Shown: piece by piece, positions 1 through 10,890 of the stretch
How positions within the stretch are numbered: the stretch's first letter is position 1
How the letters are laid out: every line of letters starts with the position of its first letter
Notes under the pieces: generated by a model
Database searches by the model: none
What the model was told of the DNA's origin: nothing
What the model saw: the letters and a program-made list of their open reading frames with translations, nothing else
Source of the DNA: Zantedeschia hybrid cultivar
Lineage: Eukaryota; Streptophyta; Magnoliopsida; Alismatales; Araceae
Length of the DNA: 64,000 bases
Assembly: GCA_030544215.1 (NCBI GenBank)
Contig: JARZZO010000013.1
Span: 48,627,196 to 48,691,195 of the forward strand
Direction of reading: 5' to 3'
Made by a program: the position numbers and the translations under genes

Positions 1-915
1 TTGGTAACCCCTAAATTGGGGAGCTTTGGAACACACAGAACCAAAGAGATTACTAGGGGTTATTCTGCTTTTGTAATCTCCCTCAGTGACACCACCTGTC
101 TCCACAAAGAGCTTCTTTAGTGCCATAGTGAGAGGCCCCAAAGGCTGGTCCAATCTCAGGAAGTAATCTCGCAACCTAGCCATTGCAAGAAGATTCTGCA
201 TAACTGAATTAAAGAAGCAAGTGTTTCCGAGGTTTGTCAGGCCTCTAACAATGTAGCCTCTGTTGCGCTCCAGAGCCAAAAGCTCACCCCCATTTGATGT
301 CTTCCTCACACTCTCCCCGACTTCACCAAACCACACATCTTCAATGTCCGCCACCTGATTTGGCTCCCCATTCTGCGCCTCCGGCATCTCAATCGGAATC
401 GACAAATTGCAAGTGAAGCACCACCCGACAAGCGGGTTATCGAGCCGCACGGCCAAGGAATGCCGGCCCTGCTTAGCATGCCGCCGGGCATGCCCATAAG
501 GCTCCATCTCACTGACCCCTCCGCCGCAGGCCATATGATTGCAATCCAAGCAGACCCACATGATGGCTAACTCTTTCTTTGCCTCCACTGCAGCCGCCCC
601 TCCCCTCTTCCGCACATTCTTCCCCTTCCCCTTCCCCACCTTCTTGCTCACTGGTTCCTCCCTGCAATCCTCGCACCTGGCATCGGCACCCGAAGAAGAA
701 TGGATCTTCAGGAGAAGACGGTTCACCTGGGCATCGCCCTTCCTGTAGTGCTTGCAGACACTACCAGCCTCCGCGCCCGGCGCTGCGGCCTCCATTGCTG
801 GATCCGCCTGCTTGGCGGCGGCGGCGGCGGCGGCGGCGGCCCTGGGGGAGGTGGCTGGCGCCCGGGGGCTTATCTTACGCGGGTTCCTGCCCTTGCCCTT
901 TCCCTTCTTACCCAT
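1..915 (-). CDS. UBP2-like: Ubiquitin-specific protease, UBP1/UBP2 type (5' part, runs off left edge)
   Basis: A frame of exactly 305 codons without a stop or visible intron runs from ATG 915-913 to base 1. Family role: a cysteine protease that removes ubiquitin from proteins. Seen: a basic start (MGKKGKGKGR), a run of 10 alanines from GCC repeats (about residues 25-34), then a zinc-finger UBP domain (about 54-180) with CKHY at 54, CEDC, CLDC..MAC, H-rich GHARRHAKQGRHS and WCFTC. Next comes the USP Cys box GLTNLGNTCFFNSVMQNLL with the catalytic Cys at residue 233. The His/Asp boxes would lie beyond the window. ZnF-UBP plus USP in this order, with a lysine-rich insert in the finger, fits plant UBP1/UBP2; the choice between these paralogues is not proven. 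The start is the first in-frame ATG after a CT-rich leader. The poly-Ala tract is likely to vary in length between individuals. Confidence 0.93.
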   Translation of the reverse strand, partial: MGKKGKGKGRNPRKISPRAPATSPRAAAAAAAAAKQADPAMEAAAPGAEAGSVCKHYRKGDAQVNRLLLKIHSSSGADARCEDCREEPVSKKVGKGKGKNVRKRGGAAAVEAKKELAIMWVCLDCNHMACGGGVSEMEPYGHARRHAKQGRHSLAVRLDNPLVGWCFTCNLSIPIEMPEAQNGEPNQVADIEDVWFGEVGESVRKTSNGGELLALERNRGYIVRGLTNLGNTCFFNSVMQNLLAMARLRDYFLRLDQPLGPLTMALKKLFVETGGVTEGDYKSRITPSNLFGSVCSKAPQFRGYQ

Positions 916-1400
916 CAATTACCAAACTTACTTGTATAACTAAATCTCCCCCGACAAAGGGACCCAAAAAGAAGAAGAATTCGAATCCCAGAACAAGATG
1001 GAAACTTTCTCCGTTTCCGAACAGGACGGCCAAAAATACGCTAAACCCAGTAGGGATTAATAAAAAAAACTCCTGTGCCAACAAAATCGAATGTGGGCAA
1101 GAAACTAATCAATAACAGCAAACGATCAGAGGAAAGCAACAACAGCAGCAGCTCGGCGGATGTTACCTACAAGGACTCGGATATCAAATCGGCAGGAGGA
1201 GGACTTGGAGAGGGAAGGGGAACGGAGAGAGGGTTTGCCGAATCCGAGTTCGATCTGGAACCAGGAATCCAAGGGAGTTCGTGGGAGGGAGAGGAGTAGT
1301 GTGTGCGTGTGCGCGCTCTCCCTTGTGTTTTATCTCTCCTCCCTCTCCAAACTCTGCAGAAAGAGGAAGAAATAAAAAGGAGATTTATTTATTTTTTCCT
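916..1400 (-). promoter_or_regulatory. Leader and promoter region of the UBP gene
   Basis: Upstream of the UBP start the minus strand is CT-rich (GA-rich on plus, 1190-1375), as is common for plant 5' leaders. At about 1375-1400 composition switches abruptly to AT-rich DNA, with AAATAAATAAAT on the minus strand as a weak TATA-like stretch. Transcription probably starts near 1300-1370. No splice sites were identified. Confidence 0.45.
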
Positions 1401-2112
1401 ATCTATAACTTGGAGTGTTTAGTTTGAGGCTTTAAACCTTCCCTAAACACCCTTAACTTGCCTTCTCATAATCCCAATTACCCTTCCCGAAAAACTGTCC
1501 TGCGTTTTCATAATCCCAATCACACTGGGTTAAGAAAAGGGTAAAAACTAGGGGATGTGGGAGGAGGATAATGATTATTAGAAGGTTACTATTATACCTG
1601 TAATATAAAAGATGAATTTTAAAGAAAATAAACTTTCATCCAGATTCAAGTGGAAATGTTTCAAAAAACGAATATATTTATTTAAGGCAGAAATCCGAAA
1701 AGCTTCTATCAACTGCTATTAGTTCAATGCCTCTGAAACATTGAAATATTTAATAAATAGGTAATAGTATTATAGGTGATTACAGGAAAAGAATCATTTT
1801 TTGGTTATTTAGACCCTTAGTAAGTGGATTACTTATTGGTTATTAAATTAGTATTATATTTGGAATAAGGAAAATAAATAAAAAATAAAATAAGAGTATT
1901 TTATTCGATTTGCTTATTCTACTTTATTTCAAATAAATTGTTCTTGTCCAAAGTAGCAAATCCACATACAGAAGTTTAGATTTGATTATAAGTTAACCTA
2001 AGACCAAGCAAATTATGAGAATTACTACAAGAGAGGCAATACAGGCCAAGTCTGTTGAAAGAGTTTTTAGGACGATGAGTGGGACCGGGTCATTTTGGAG
2101 TTATTTCTTATT
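1401..2112. other. AT-rich spacer without a recognised gene
   Basis: No coding frame of interest. A short inverted repeat, GTGTTTAG ... CTAAACAC, lies at about 1417-1452 and could be the relic of a small inverted-repeat element. The rest is A/T-rich and ends in the ATAAT target site of element A. Confidence 0.5.
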
Positions 2113-2117
2113 ATAAT

Positions 2118-3023
2118 TGATGTAGACTGAATCTATCACGACTTGATTCCGAAGATGGAACCCGAAATATGGATCTGGAGCTAGGTCGGATCGGTGAAGA
2201 GGCCCGACGGGGATCCGGGACAAGGCGAAGGTGGAGACGGAGGTTGGACGCCGAAGGGTACTCGGGTGGTGGCCTGAGGAGCGCGAAGCTGAGACCCTTT
2301 CGGGTGGCTGATAGCCGGCCTACGAGATGAGGCCGGGACTCCTGAAGGGATGGTCGGCGCAAGGCGGGGCCGAGGCTCCTTCGGACGACGCGAAACCGAA
2401 TCTCCTTCGGTCGAGGGATGCAGCCGGCGCACGGCGTCGAGACCGGTGAAAGAAGTCCGAGATCGGCGGCCGAGACCGACTCGGGGAGGTCGGCGATGAT
2501 TCGAACCGAGCCCCTGCAGGAGGGAAAGAAGAAGAAGAAACCGGTCAGTAGGAGTCCCCGGGTTCGGCCCTAGGGAACCCCCTCCGACGGTCAAATTAGC
2601 TTCTGAAGATAATTCGATTCAGGAAGCAAAGAGTAGCTTTAAAGCTTTTTGGACTATAGTCCTTTAGGGTCTCGAAGGCATAAGATTGCATACATTTGGC
2701 AATAAATAGCGGTGTATTTATAGCAGAGGATAGAGGATGGTTAACGGTGGCAGCCGATATAGGACTAAACGCGCGCTTACTGGTAAATCGCCATAGTGCC
2801 TGGTCCGCCACCGGAGTGGGCCGGACTCGGCTATCGGGCCGAAGGGGGTTGGGCCGCTGATGGGCCGAAGCCTGTTGGGCCGGGAGCGACGGTGCCGCTT
2901 ATGGGCCGAGGGCTGTTGGGCCGCTGATGGGCCGAAGGCTCCCTGAGGGCCTTGTACTGCTGCTGCTGGGCTGAACTGGGTTTGGGCTTGTTTTAATGGG
3001 CCGAATCGGATTCTGCCTCATCA
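2118..3023 (-). repeat. 3' LTR of element A
   Basis: It starts TGATGTAGAC and ends CTCATCA. It matches the right LTR at 5700-6604 and, more distantly, both LTRs of element B. It contains the TATTTATAG block (TATAAATA on minus) and the repeated 'gggccgaag' tract typical of this family. Confidence 0.92.
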
Positions 3024-3038
3024 CATAGCCCCCCACTC
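3024..3038 (-). other. Polypurine tract of element A
   Basis: On the minus strand the bases next to the 3' LTR read AGAGTGGGGGGCTATG. This purine-rich run is expected to prime plus-strand DNA synthesis. Element B has the same tract at 16985-17000. Confidence 0.75.
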
Positions 3039-3284
3039 TTGTCTTGCTCAGTTCTGAGATGGCGAGAGTACAGCCCGAAGCCTCCTCGGAAGAGTAATAC
3101 GGTATGTGCTTCATTTGAAAGCCTTTGCTTTGTAAAAAAGTTGTCTTAGGTCGGCCGAGGGCTGGTGAAAAATAGCCTTGTCTGAGGCCGAGATCTTGTC
3201 AGAGATACCTTCGTCTTAGGCCGAAGCTTGCTTCATGACGTCTGAGTAGATAACCGAATTTCGATTGTATGTGACCGAAGCCAT

Positions 3285-4640
3285 GCCGCTCCCGATACGG
3301 TTTGCATGGCCGAAGCCACTCCCGGTTCGGTTTATACGGACTTGAATAGCATGCCGCGTCCCGATCCGGAATACATGGCCGAAGCCATTCATCGGATCGA
3401 AGGAGCTGCGGACTTAGGAAAACCATGCCGCGTCCTGATCCGGAATACATGGCCGAAACCAATCGTCGGATCAAAGGACCCGCGGACTTAAGAAATCCAT
3501 GCCGCGTCCTGATCCGGAATACATGGCCGAAGCCATTCGTCGGATCAAAGGACCTGCGGACTGAGGAACCATGCCGCATCCTGATCCGGATTACATGGCC
3601 GAAACCATTCGTCGGATCAAAGGAGCTGCGGACTTGGGAAAACCATGCCGCATCCTGATCCGGATTACATGGCCGAAACCATTCGTCGGATCAAAGGAGC
3701 TGCAGACTTTAGAAAACCTTGCCGCTCCCAATACGGTTTTCATGGCCGAAGCCACTCCCGGTACGGTTTACACGGACTTAGAATGCCGTGCCGCGTCCTG
3801 ATCCGGATTACGTGGCCGAAGCCATTCGTCGGATCAAAGGATCTGCGGACTTTAGAAAAACCGTGCCGCGTCCTGATCCGGATTACATGGTCGAGAGCCA
3901 TTCGTCGGATCGAAGGACTCGCGGACTTTAGAAGAACCGCGCCGCGTCCTGATCCGGATTACATGGCCGAGAGCCATTCGTCAGATCAAAGGACTCGCGG
4001 ACTTTAGAAGAACCGTGCCGCGTCCTGATCCGGATTACATGGCCGAGAGCCATTCGTCGGATCGAAGGGCTCGCGGACTTTAGAAGAACCGCGCCGCGTC
4101 CTGATCCGGATTACATGGCCGAGAGCCATTCGTCGGATCAAAGGACACGCGGACTTTAGAAGAACCGGGCCGCGTCCTGATCCAGATTACATGGCCGAGA
4201 GCCATTCGTCGGATCGAAGGACTCGCGGACTTTAGAAGAACCGTACCGCGTCCTGATCCGGATTACATGGCCAAGAGCCATTCGTCGGATCGAAGGACTC
4301 GCGGACTTTAGAAGAACCGTGCCGCGTCCTAATCCGGATTACATGGCCGAGAGCCATTCGTCGGATCGAAGGACTCGCGGACTTTAGAAGAACCGTGCCG
4401 CGTCCTGATCCAGATTACATGGCCGAGATCATTCGTCGGATCGAAGGACTCGCGGACTTTAGAAGAACCGTGCCGCGTCCTGATCCGGATTACATGGCCG
4501 AGAGCCATTCGTCGGATCGAAGGACTCGCGGACTTTAGAAGAACCGTGCCGCGTCCTGATCCGGATTACATGGCCGAGCGCCATTCGTCGGATCGAAGGA
4601 CTTGCGGACTTTTAAGAAAGCCGTGCCGCGGAGGTCCGGT
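3285..4640. repeat. Tandem array of element A, about 18 units of 68-77 bp
   Basis: Units begin at GCCGC: 3285, 3353, 3427, 3501, 3573, 3647, 3721, 3790, 3865, 3941, 4017, 4093, 4169, 4245, 4321, 4397, 4472, 4548, with a partial unit at 4625. The left part is irregular (68-75 bp). From 3941 the period is a regular 76 bp with very similar copies, so that half was probably amplified more recently. Each unit holds a GATCCGGATTACATGGCCGA block and an ATTCGTCGGATC block. The array occupies the place of pol. Reading frames across it are a by-product of the repeats. Confidence 0.93.
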
Positions 4641-4980
4641 ACTTTATGGCCGGAACCACTCTGGGATTGGGTTGCCGCGGACTTGAATGAATATCATCAG
4701 GTTTTCTAAAAAAGATACATTTATTCATATCTTCCGGCCGAAAGTCCGGGAAAGAGTGATTTACATAAGATAACGCTGAAGGCGCTCTATATTCCGGGTG
4801 CGAGGGAGGTTGGCCCAAAAGGGTCTCCAACCGATAGGTCCCTCGTCTGATCACTCCCCTTATCACCCCCTTGCTCTTCTCAGAAGCATGGCTTCGGCTA
4901 GGACGAAATTTCCATGTCCGAGGGTGGAGGCTGCCTAGCTATTGCAAGAGCTTCCGGTTATACCTCTGTTGAGGCTGTTC
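4641..4980. other. Spacer between tandem array and gag of element A
   Basis: Non-coding internal sequence. It is similar to the region next to the array of element B (about 27269-27540), sharing the blocks around 'tttattca/tttatg', 'ccggcc/ccggct' and 'attccggg'. It confirms that A and B are collinear outside the antisense gene. Confidence 0.6.
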
Positions 4981-5664
4981 TTATTGATATGGTGGTAGCC
5001 GGCCTTCTCTGATGAGGCGACTCATCTCTTCCCGAAGGTGCCGGCATTCGTCAGTCGTATGGCCGATCTCGCAGTGATATTCGCAGTACTTGCCGGGATC
5101 CCTTCGGCGAAGATCAGTCTTCATACGCTGTGGCGGCCGGAGCATTGACCTTATCTCTGTAAGCATTTGAGAAGGGGGAGGAATTAGCGGTAGGTGCTGC
5201 GGATCCTGTTGCCTGCCTCGGATCCACTCCCTTTGGTATTGCCTACACAGGAGTTCCAGATTCGTCGGTTGAGGGTGAGCTGCTAGAGGGGTAGGCGGTG
5301 CCGAGGGCTTTTTGTTTACCGAAACGGCCTCGCCGGAAAAGACTCGTGAAGGTGCTGGCCGAGGCTCCTCGTTCTGTATAGGGCGAAAGGGAGGCGCTTG
5401 ACGGGGGAGTTGGCTCAGTATCCCTAGATACTGGGCCATGGCGGATACCATGTCCGCTAAAGATGCGACCGTGGCAGTTAGTGTGGTCATTTGCTGCTGA
5501 AGTTCCTCTATCCGGTTGTCTTCAGCTGTGGACCCTGGCATAACCAACCATGCCGCGCTCGAGGGGGTGGATGGAATGCCTTCGGAGGGCAAAAATTGCG
5601 CTGAGGCTTCCCGTGCCTCTGCTTCGCTCTGTCCGGACCGTCGGGTGACGGGTCGTTGAGACAT
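4981..5664 (-). CDS. gag: Shortened gag protein of element A (227 aa)
   Basis: The frame is open back into the LTR (to 5760), but the likely start is ATG 5664-5662 (MSQRPVTRRSGQ), 16 nt beyond the PBS. Seen: a low-complexity N-terminus, a segment with a possible coiled coil (about residues 45-80, IEELQQQMTTLTATVASL), then a proline-rich linker, and near the C-terminus KYCEYHCEIGHTTDECRHL, the zinc-knuckle-like motif of Tat-lineage gag, followed by RLIREGRLPPYQ. The central capsid-like domain of Ty3/gypsy gag (Retrotrans_gag, PF03732), normally between these parts, is missing. Element B lacks the same segment. The product, if made, could still bind RNA through the knuckle but is unlikely to form a normal particle alone (inference). 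Confidence 0.8.
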   Translation of the reverse strand: MSQRPVTRRSGQSEAEAREASAQFLPSEGIPSTPSSAAWLVMPGSTAEDNRIEELQQQMTTLTATVASLADMVSAMAQYLGILSQLPRQAPPFRPIQNEEPRPAPSRVFSGEAVSVNKKPSAPPTPLAAHPQPTNLELLCRQYQREWIRGRQQDPQHLPLIPPPSQMLTEIRSMLRPPQRMKTDLRRRDPGKYCEYHCEIGHTTDECRHLREEMSRLIREGRLPPYQ

Positions 5665-5679
5665 GACTTGTTTGTTGGT

Positions 5680-5697
5680 TTCCCACAGACGGCGCCA
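5680..5697 (-). other. Primer-binding site of element A
   Basis: Minus strand TGGCGCCGTCTGTGGGAA, 2 nt from the end of the 5' LTR. TGGCGCC at this place is the usual start of the tRNA-binding site in Tat-lineage plant elements. The matching tRNA was not determined. Confidence 0.85.
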
Positions 5698-5699
5698 CA

Positions 5700-6604
5700 T
5701 GATGTAGCCGAAGCTATCACGACCGGATTCCGAGGTTGGAATCCGAAGAAGTGGATCCACAGCCGGTTCGGATCGATTTTGTAGAGGCCCGACGGGGATC
5801 CGGAAGGCGGAGGATGCAGAGGCGAAGCCGAGGGTCCGAGGCCGAGACTAGCTCGGTCGGCTGCTGGCTCGTCTTCGGAGTGTTATGGCCGAAGCTCCTT
5901 CGGCGGACGAAGGGGCGGTGCGGCATAGAGTCTCCTTTGTTGCGGGGCAGCCGGCGCACGGCGTCGAGACCAGAGAGAGGAGTCCGAGGTCGGCGGTCGA
6001 GACCGACTCGGGAAGGTCGGCGATGATTCGAACCGAGCTCCTGCAGGAGGGAAAGAAGAAGAAAACCAGTCAGCATGAGTCCCGGACTCTGGCCCTTAGG
6101 AACCCCCTCCGACGGTCAAGTTAGCTCCTGAAGATGGTTCGATTCAGAAGGCAAAGAGTAGCTTTAATGCTATTTGGACCGTAGTCCTTAAGGGTCTCGG
6201 AGGCATAGAAGTGCATACCTTTGGTAATAAATAGCAGTGTATTTATAGCAGAGGATAGAGGATGGTTAACGGTGGCAGCCGATATAGGACTATGTGCGGG
6301 CTTACTGGTAAACCGCCATAGTGCCTGGTCCGCCACCGGAGTGGGCCGGACTCGACTATCGGGCCGAAGGGGGTTGAGCCGCTGATGGGCCGAAGCTTGC
6401 TGGGCCTTGGGCCGCCGTGCTGTTCCCGGGCCGTAGGCTGATAGGCCGCTGACGGGCCGAAGCCTGTTGGGCCGGGAGCGACGGTGCCGCTTATGGGCCG
6501 GGGGCTGTTGGGCCGAAGGCTCCCTGGGGGCCTTGCACTGCTGCTGCTGGGCTGAACGGGTTTTGGGCTCGCTTTAATGGGCCGAATCGGATTCTGTCTC
6601 ATCA
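5700..6604 (-). repeat. 5' LTR of element A (contains promoter)
   Basis: 905 bp, TGATGTAGCC ... GTCTCATCA. A TATA box (TATAAATA on the minus strand) lies at 6247-6240, so transcription would run leftward into PBS and gag. Confidence 0.92.
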
Positions 6605-6609
6605 ATAAT

Positions 6610-8349
6610 AATCATAAATTTTAGCACATTCCCACTCTAACGAGATTACTGATTTTTATTGTAGTCATTACAAATATTAACACACTTACTAATATAAAGA
6701 AATTATGTCCGATTTTAGAAGGTAAAGAAAAACTTGCGTTGAACATGGCAAAAATGATTTTATAACGAGAAATAAAGAGAAGATTTGATATAAATACTTT
6801 AAATCTTAGTTATACATTTCACATGCAACACAACATTTCAAAACGATACTCAAACTTAAATGCATGTACAAATTTCTTATCATAGAAATTCATTAGAAAT
6901 AAAATATGTTTCTGATATCATTATTTTAATTAGAAATCAGATCAGATTACTCAAAATTAATTCCCCTACAGTCACGGGATTTCTTATTTATTATATGGTC
7001 CTAGTATTCCCATGCAAGTCATGGCATGTCTCTAAAGTGTCGCCTCCACATAGAAACGCTAGGAGATGGAGGAGAAATATTCGGGAGATAATTGCTAAGG
7101 GGACAAAATGTGGGAGTGGATGGTTGAAAACACCTCTCCAATGAAAGGATAGCTCTTTGACAAAAGGCGACATTTTAACATTTCTTTCTCTAAAGGAGGT
7201 ATTTAAGATATTATGATTTAAAATAAATATCATGTAAACAGAATCTTAAGTTATTAATGTAAATATCCGAATAATAAATAAAACCACATACATCTATGGA
7301 CTTTCTTTTCAATATGAAAGAGTCATTTTTTTTGTCAAAGACATAGTCGGCCAAATATGTACAACTTTCCCTCAAGTAAGGAAGGTTCCGGTCCTAATAA
7401 TGTCATATATTTCCGTCTTAAATAAAGATTTTTTCACAGAATAACTCTTAAGCACTTATTAAGGTGATTATTTTAATCCTAAAAGACTTGGCATAAGTAA
7501 CAATATTCTTTAGATGGGTCCAGCCTTTTCGGAGATCACTTGACATCCATCCCCTAGAAACTGTGCGCGCTAGTTGTCACGTTCTTGTATACTAGCACTA
7601 GGAGAGGTAAAAATGAAATCCACAGACAGTATGAACTGATTCTTGTTCATTTTACACTGCTTGTACGTAATGCTAAGAGCATTCAGAAGTTTCCCTTAGA
7701 ATACATTGTTCTACCGCGCTTTCTGTTCCCTGTCAAAATGAAGCATTTTAAAAGCATTGATATACTAGCTGCTGCAATTGGATGGGTGCAAGTTTTAATA
7801 GGGTGTTTGGAAGCAAATTTTATCACTTCTTTCTCTTTTAAATTTTATTTTAAGGAAGAAAAGAACTCGTAACCGTGCTTGTTACAACTACAGTGAATTT
7901 TAATAGAGATGGTAACTCCTCCTTTGAGACTTCCCTAAAAACAAAACACCTCCTGATGTATTTCCCATTTCCTCTGTTCTTCGGCTTCACCTTCTTCTCC
8001 CTCCCATTATCAACATACAAGGTGGGCACGGCAGGATCCTTCTAATGATCTACTTTCTTTTCTTCTTTCCCCTGTCAAGGTACAGGGTTGTGACCACCAC
8101 ATCCTTCTAGTGATTACAATCCAAATCCAACTAATCTAACAAGGTCTCAACTTAGCCTAATCCATGTAAGTCAACCTTTATTAGGTTGGATTGAATTGAG
8201 TCATTTATATCCTTTATAGTCAATATTTTTACATTTCTTTCTTATTAGTAAAATTTTATGTACAATGAGATGAATAATTTATTTATCTACCTCTTAACAA
8301 AGTGATTAAAAAAAAGTACAAGTATAATTAAGAGCTTGATAGAGAAATA
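6610..8349. other. AT-rich spacer
   Basis: No coding frame, RNA gene or complete repeat recognised. Short frames at 6860-7144 and 7585-7872 have neither a recognisable domain nor coding-like composition. Confidence 0.5.
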
Positions 8350-9460
8350 TAGAGATTTAAAGAAAGATCTACATATGGTGTTCATTGATTTGGAGAAGGC
8401 CTATGATAGAGTTTCAAGAGATGTCTTGTAGTGGGTGTTGGAGCGAAAGAAGGTATCTATTAGGTACATACAAGTATTAAAAGATATTTATGAATGAGCA
8501 ATTACTAGTGTCCGCACAGTCGGAGGGGAAATAAGAGATTTTCTTATTTTTGTTGGAGTGCATCAAGGATCAACAGTAAGCCTTTCCTTTTTCGCATTAG
8601 TTATGGATGATTTAACAAATGATATACAAGATGACATTAAGTGGTGTATGATATTTGCGGATGATATTATGTTGATAGATAAGACGCAAGAGCGAGTTAA
8701 TAGAAAACTAGAGTTTTGGAGGAGCACCTTAGAGTCTAAGACTTTCAAGTTAAGTAGAACTAAGATAAAGTACATACATTGTAAGTTTAGTGAAGGTCGG
8801 ATAAGCAAAAATGAGGGAGTTAACTTGGATGGGATGACAATACTCTAAAGCACTCATTTCAAATATCTTGGTTCGATCTTCCAAGAAGACGGAGGGTGTG
8901 ATAAGGATGTTAATCATAGGATTAAAGCATGATGGTTGAAGTGGAGACTTGTCACGGGAGTCTTATGTGACCGCAAAATTCCAACGAAGCTGAAAGGAAA
9001 ATTCTACCGTACAACGATAAGACCTATAATATTATATGATAACGAATGTTGGACGATGAAGGGACAACATATCTCTAAGATGAGTGTTGCCGAGATAAGA
9101 ATGTTAAAGTAGATGTGCGGACATAATAGGTTAGATAAAATTCGTAATGAGTATATTAGAAAAAAAGATAGAAGTTGTACTAATTGAAGAGAAATTGAGA
9201 GAAGGGAGACTGAGATGGTTTGGGCATATTAGGCGTAAGTTTAGGGAGACTCCAATTAAAAAAGTGGAACATATTAAGATAGAGGAGGAGAAGAAAAGAA
9301 GGGGTAGACCTAGATTAACTTGAAAGAGAATAGTATAATATGATTTGAAAACTTTAAATCTTTCAGAATAGATAACTCAAAATCGTTTAGGGTTGAAACA
9401 GATAATCCATATAGTCTATCCTAATTATTTAAGATTAAGACTTCGTTGAATTGAATTGAT
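8350..9460 (+). pseudogene. LINE (L1-like) reverse transcriptase relic
   Basis: Translating the three plus frames gives a broken non-LTR reverse transcriptase. From about 8365 it reads HMVFIDLEKAYDRVSRD, then a stop. Next come VGVHQGSTVS and ALVMDDL, the catalytic box FADDIMLID (about 8655), the HFKYLGSIFQEDG block (about 8855), and the C-terminal KMSVAEIRMLK..MCGHNR and RRGRPR-type segments (about 9080-9310). These blocks occur in this order in plant L1-type elements. In-frame stops and frame changes (for example near 8430, 8495 and 8848) show it is dead. The 5' part with the endonuclease is absent. No poly-A or target duplication could be defined. Confidence 0.85.
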
Positions 9461-10639
9461 TATAATTAAGTAGTTACTACTTGAGAATATATTTGTTCAT
9501 TTGTAATTTAAATTTTTGTTTAAAAATATATAATTAAATAGAATGCATTCTAATAATCTAAGTAATCATCTATACGATAATGTTGGGTTCAGATTAGATG
9601 GGTTGGTCAGTCCTCAACTCAATTCATCTCATCCAATGTCAAGTTGAAAGAATCTTCAACCTTAATTCAATCCAACCTTAACTTAGTCGGATTTAGCCTG
9701 ACCCAACTATTGCGTTAGCCCGCTCGGATTTAGGTTGACCCGCCCCAAGTTACAATGCCAATTGTCACCTGCAGTGTTAAGTTAACACCCATTTCCTCCC
9801 CTATTGTCTTTCTTCCTCGTGCCCGTTCAAAAGCTGCTTCCCGCACAGCATCCTCTCATATTCTCTGAGTTTTCTCTATATGTTGGAAGCTGAATCACTA
9901 TTTGAACCAGAAAACTAATTGCCATCTACTATATCCTGAATTCCTGATGTACATAGGCATCGCCCAAAAGAATCTGGTATAATTTTCCCGTCCACAAGCC
10001 AGGCTATACGCAGAAACGCAATGACGAAAGGATCTGGTGGAGTTTCTCCCCATGCACAAATCAAGTTAATTAGAAACAGATTTAGTGTAGTCATCTCGAT
10101 TGTATACAAATGTTTTGTTATTACGTAATCTCTGAGTAAATAATAGTTTAAGAGAAGAAGCTTCCAAAACAGTGTCCCACAAATTTTGAAATTTATTCCA
10201 ATTATGCCAAACAGGTCAAAAGCTATAATACTTTCAAACAATAGAAATTTTAAGTACAAAATAATCTTGAGAAAAAGAGTGCTCCCAAACACCCTATTCG
10301 TATAGTGAACATATTTTTCTTAACAGTGGCACCGTCAAATGAGACGGGATCGAAACTGACCTATCGTCGAGAGACTCGGAAAATATTCCACTCACATGGG
10401 CTAGGGAGAGATGGGTCCCGGCTCCGGCACATCCGCGGTTGGGCGGGAGTCGAAGATCTTCCAAGTGAGAGGCGACGCTTCCATTGTGTTATATATATAT
10501 ATATATGCGGGAAGATGCTGATCAGACGGTCAGAGCAGCACCGCGCGCATAACCGCCCAACATTTCCCTACGTACGTGCGCAACTGGGCAGTTACGCCCA
10601 GCGCTCTAGCACCGTTTCCGTGCAGAGAACTATACTGGG
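9461..10639. other. Spacer with a TA microsatellite
   Basis: Low-copy-looking AT-rich sequence. A (TA)n run of about 20 bp lies at 10487-10506. No gene recognised. Confidence 0.5.
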
Positions 10640-10890
10640 CCCGCTTTTAGATTTTCTTTCTTTCTTTTAAGTCATTAGATTGAGATCTAAGGGTTGGAGG
10701 AAAAATGGTAACAAGAATTTCCCTGGTAACTCATTTTAGGAACGTTTTTCTATATATATATATATGAAAAACGTTCCTAAAGCAAGGTAACAGAATAGTT
10801 CCTGTTACCAATTCTCTACTACCAGTGAGATTTTGATCTAATGGTTTAAGAAAAAGACAAATAAAAAATGTTTAAAAGGAAAAATGTAAG
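10640..10890. mobile_element. Foldback MITE-like element
   Basis: The two halves are imperfect reverse complements. The centre is perfect: TTTAGGAACGTTTTTC, a (TA)n loop, GAAAAACGTTCCTAAA (10735-10781). Outward, GGTAACAAGAAT.. pairs with ..ATTCTGTTACC-like sequence, and 'tcattagattgagatct' (about 10660) pairs with 'gattttgatctaatgg' (about 10835). Total about 250 bp. Exact ends and target duplication were not fixed. Confidence 0.65.

Larger units (their letters stand above)
2118..6604 (-). mobile_element. Element A: pol-less Tat-lineage Ty3/gypsy LTR element, complete ends
   Basis: Two direct LTRs (2118-3023 and 5700-6604) begin TGATG and end CATCA and are flanked by a perfect 5-bp target duplication, ATAAT (2113-2117 and 6605-6609). 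The TATA box, primer-binding site and gag all read on the minus strand, so the right LTR is the 5' LTR. Order on the minus strand: 5' LTR, PBS, short gag, 76-bp tandem array, polypurine tract, 3' LTR. There is no protease, RT, RNase H or integrase, so mobility would depend on enzymes supplied in trans (inference). The gag zinc motif, the TGGCGCC PBS and the internal tandem array fit the Tat branch. The LTRs of A differ from each other by substitutions and indels, so A looks older than element B. Confidence 0.92.

Noticed and set aside
539..1115. Plus-strand frames of 178, 79 and 69 codons
   Set aside because: Shadows of the UBP gene, which reads on the opposite strand with recognisable domains.
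3306..4007. Several open frames of 60-120 codons in both directions
   Set aside because: They follow the tandem-array period of element A and repeat the same peptide (DPDYMAE..RRIKG); no independent support.
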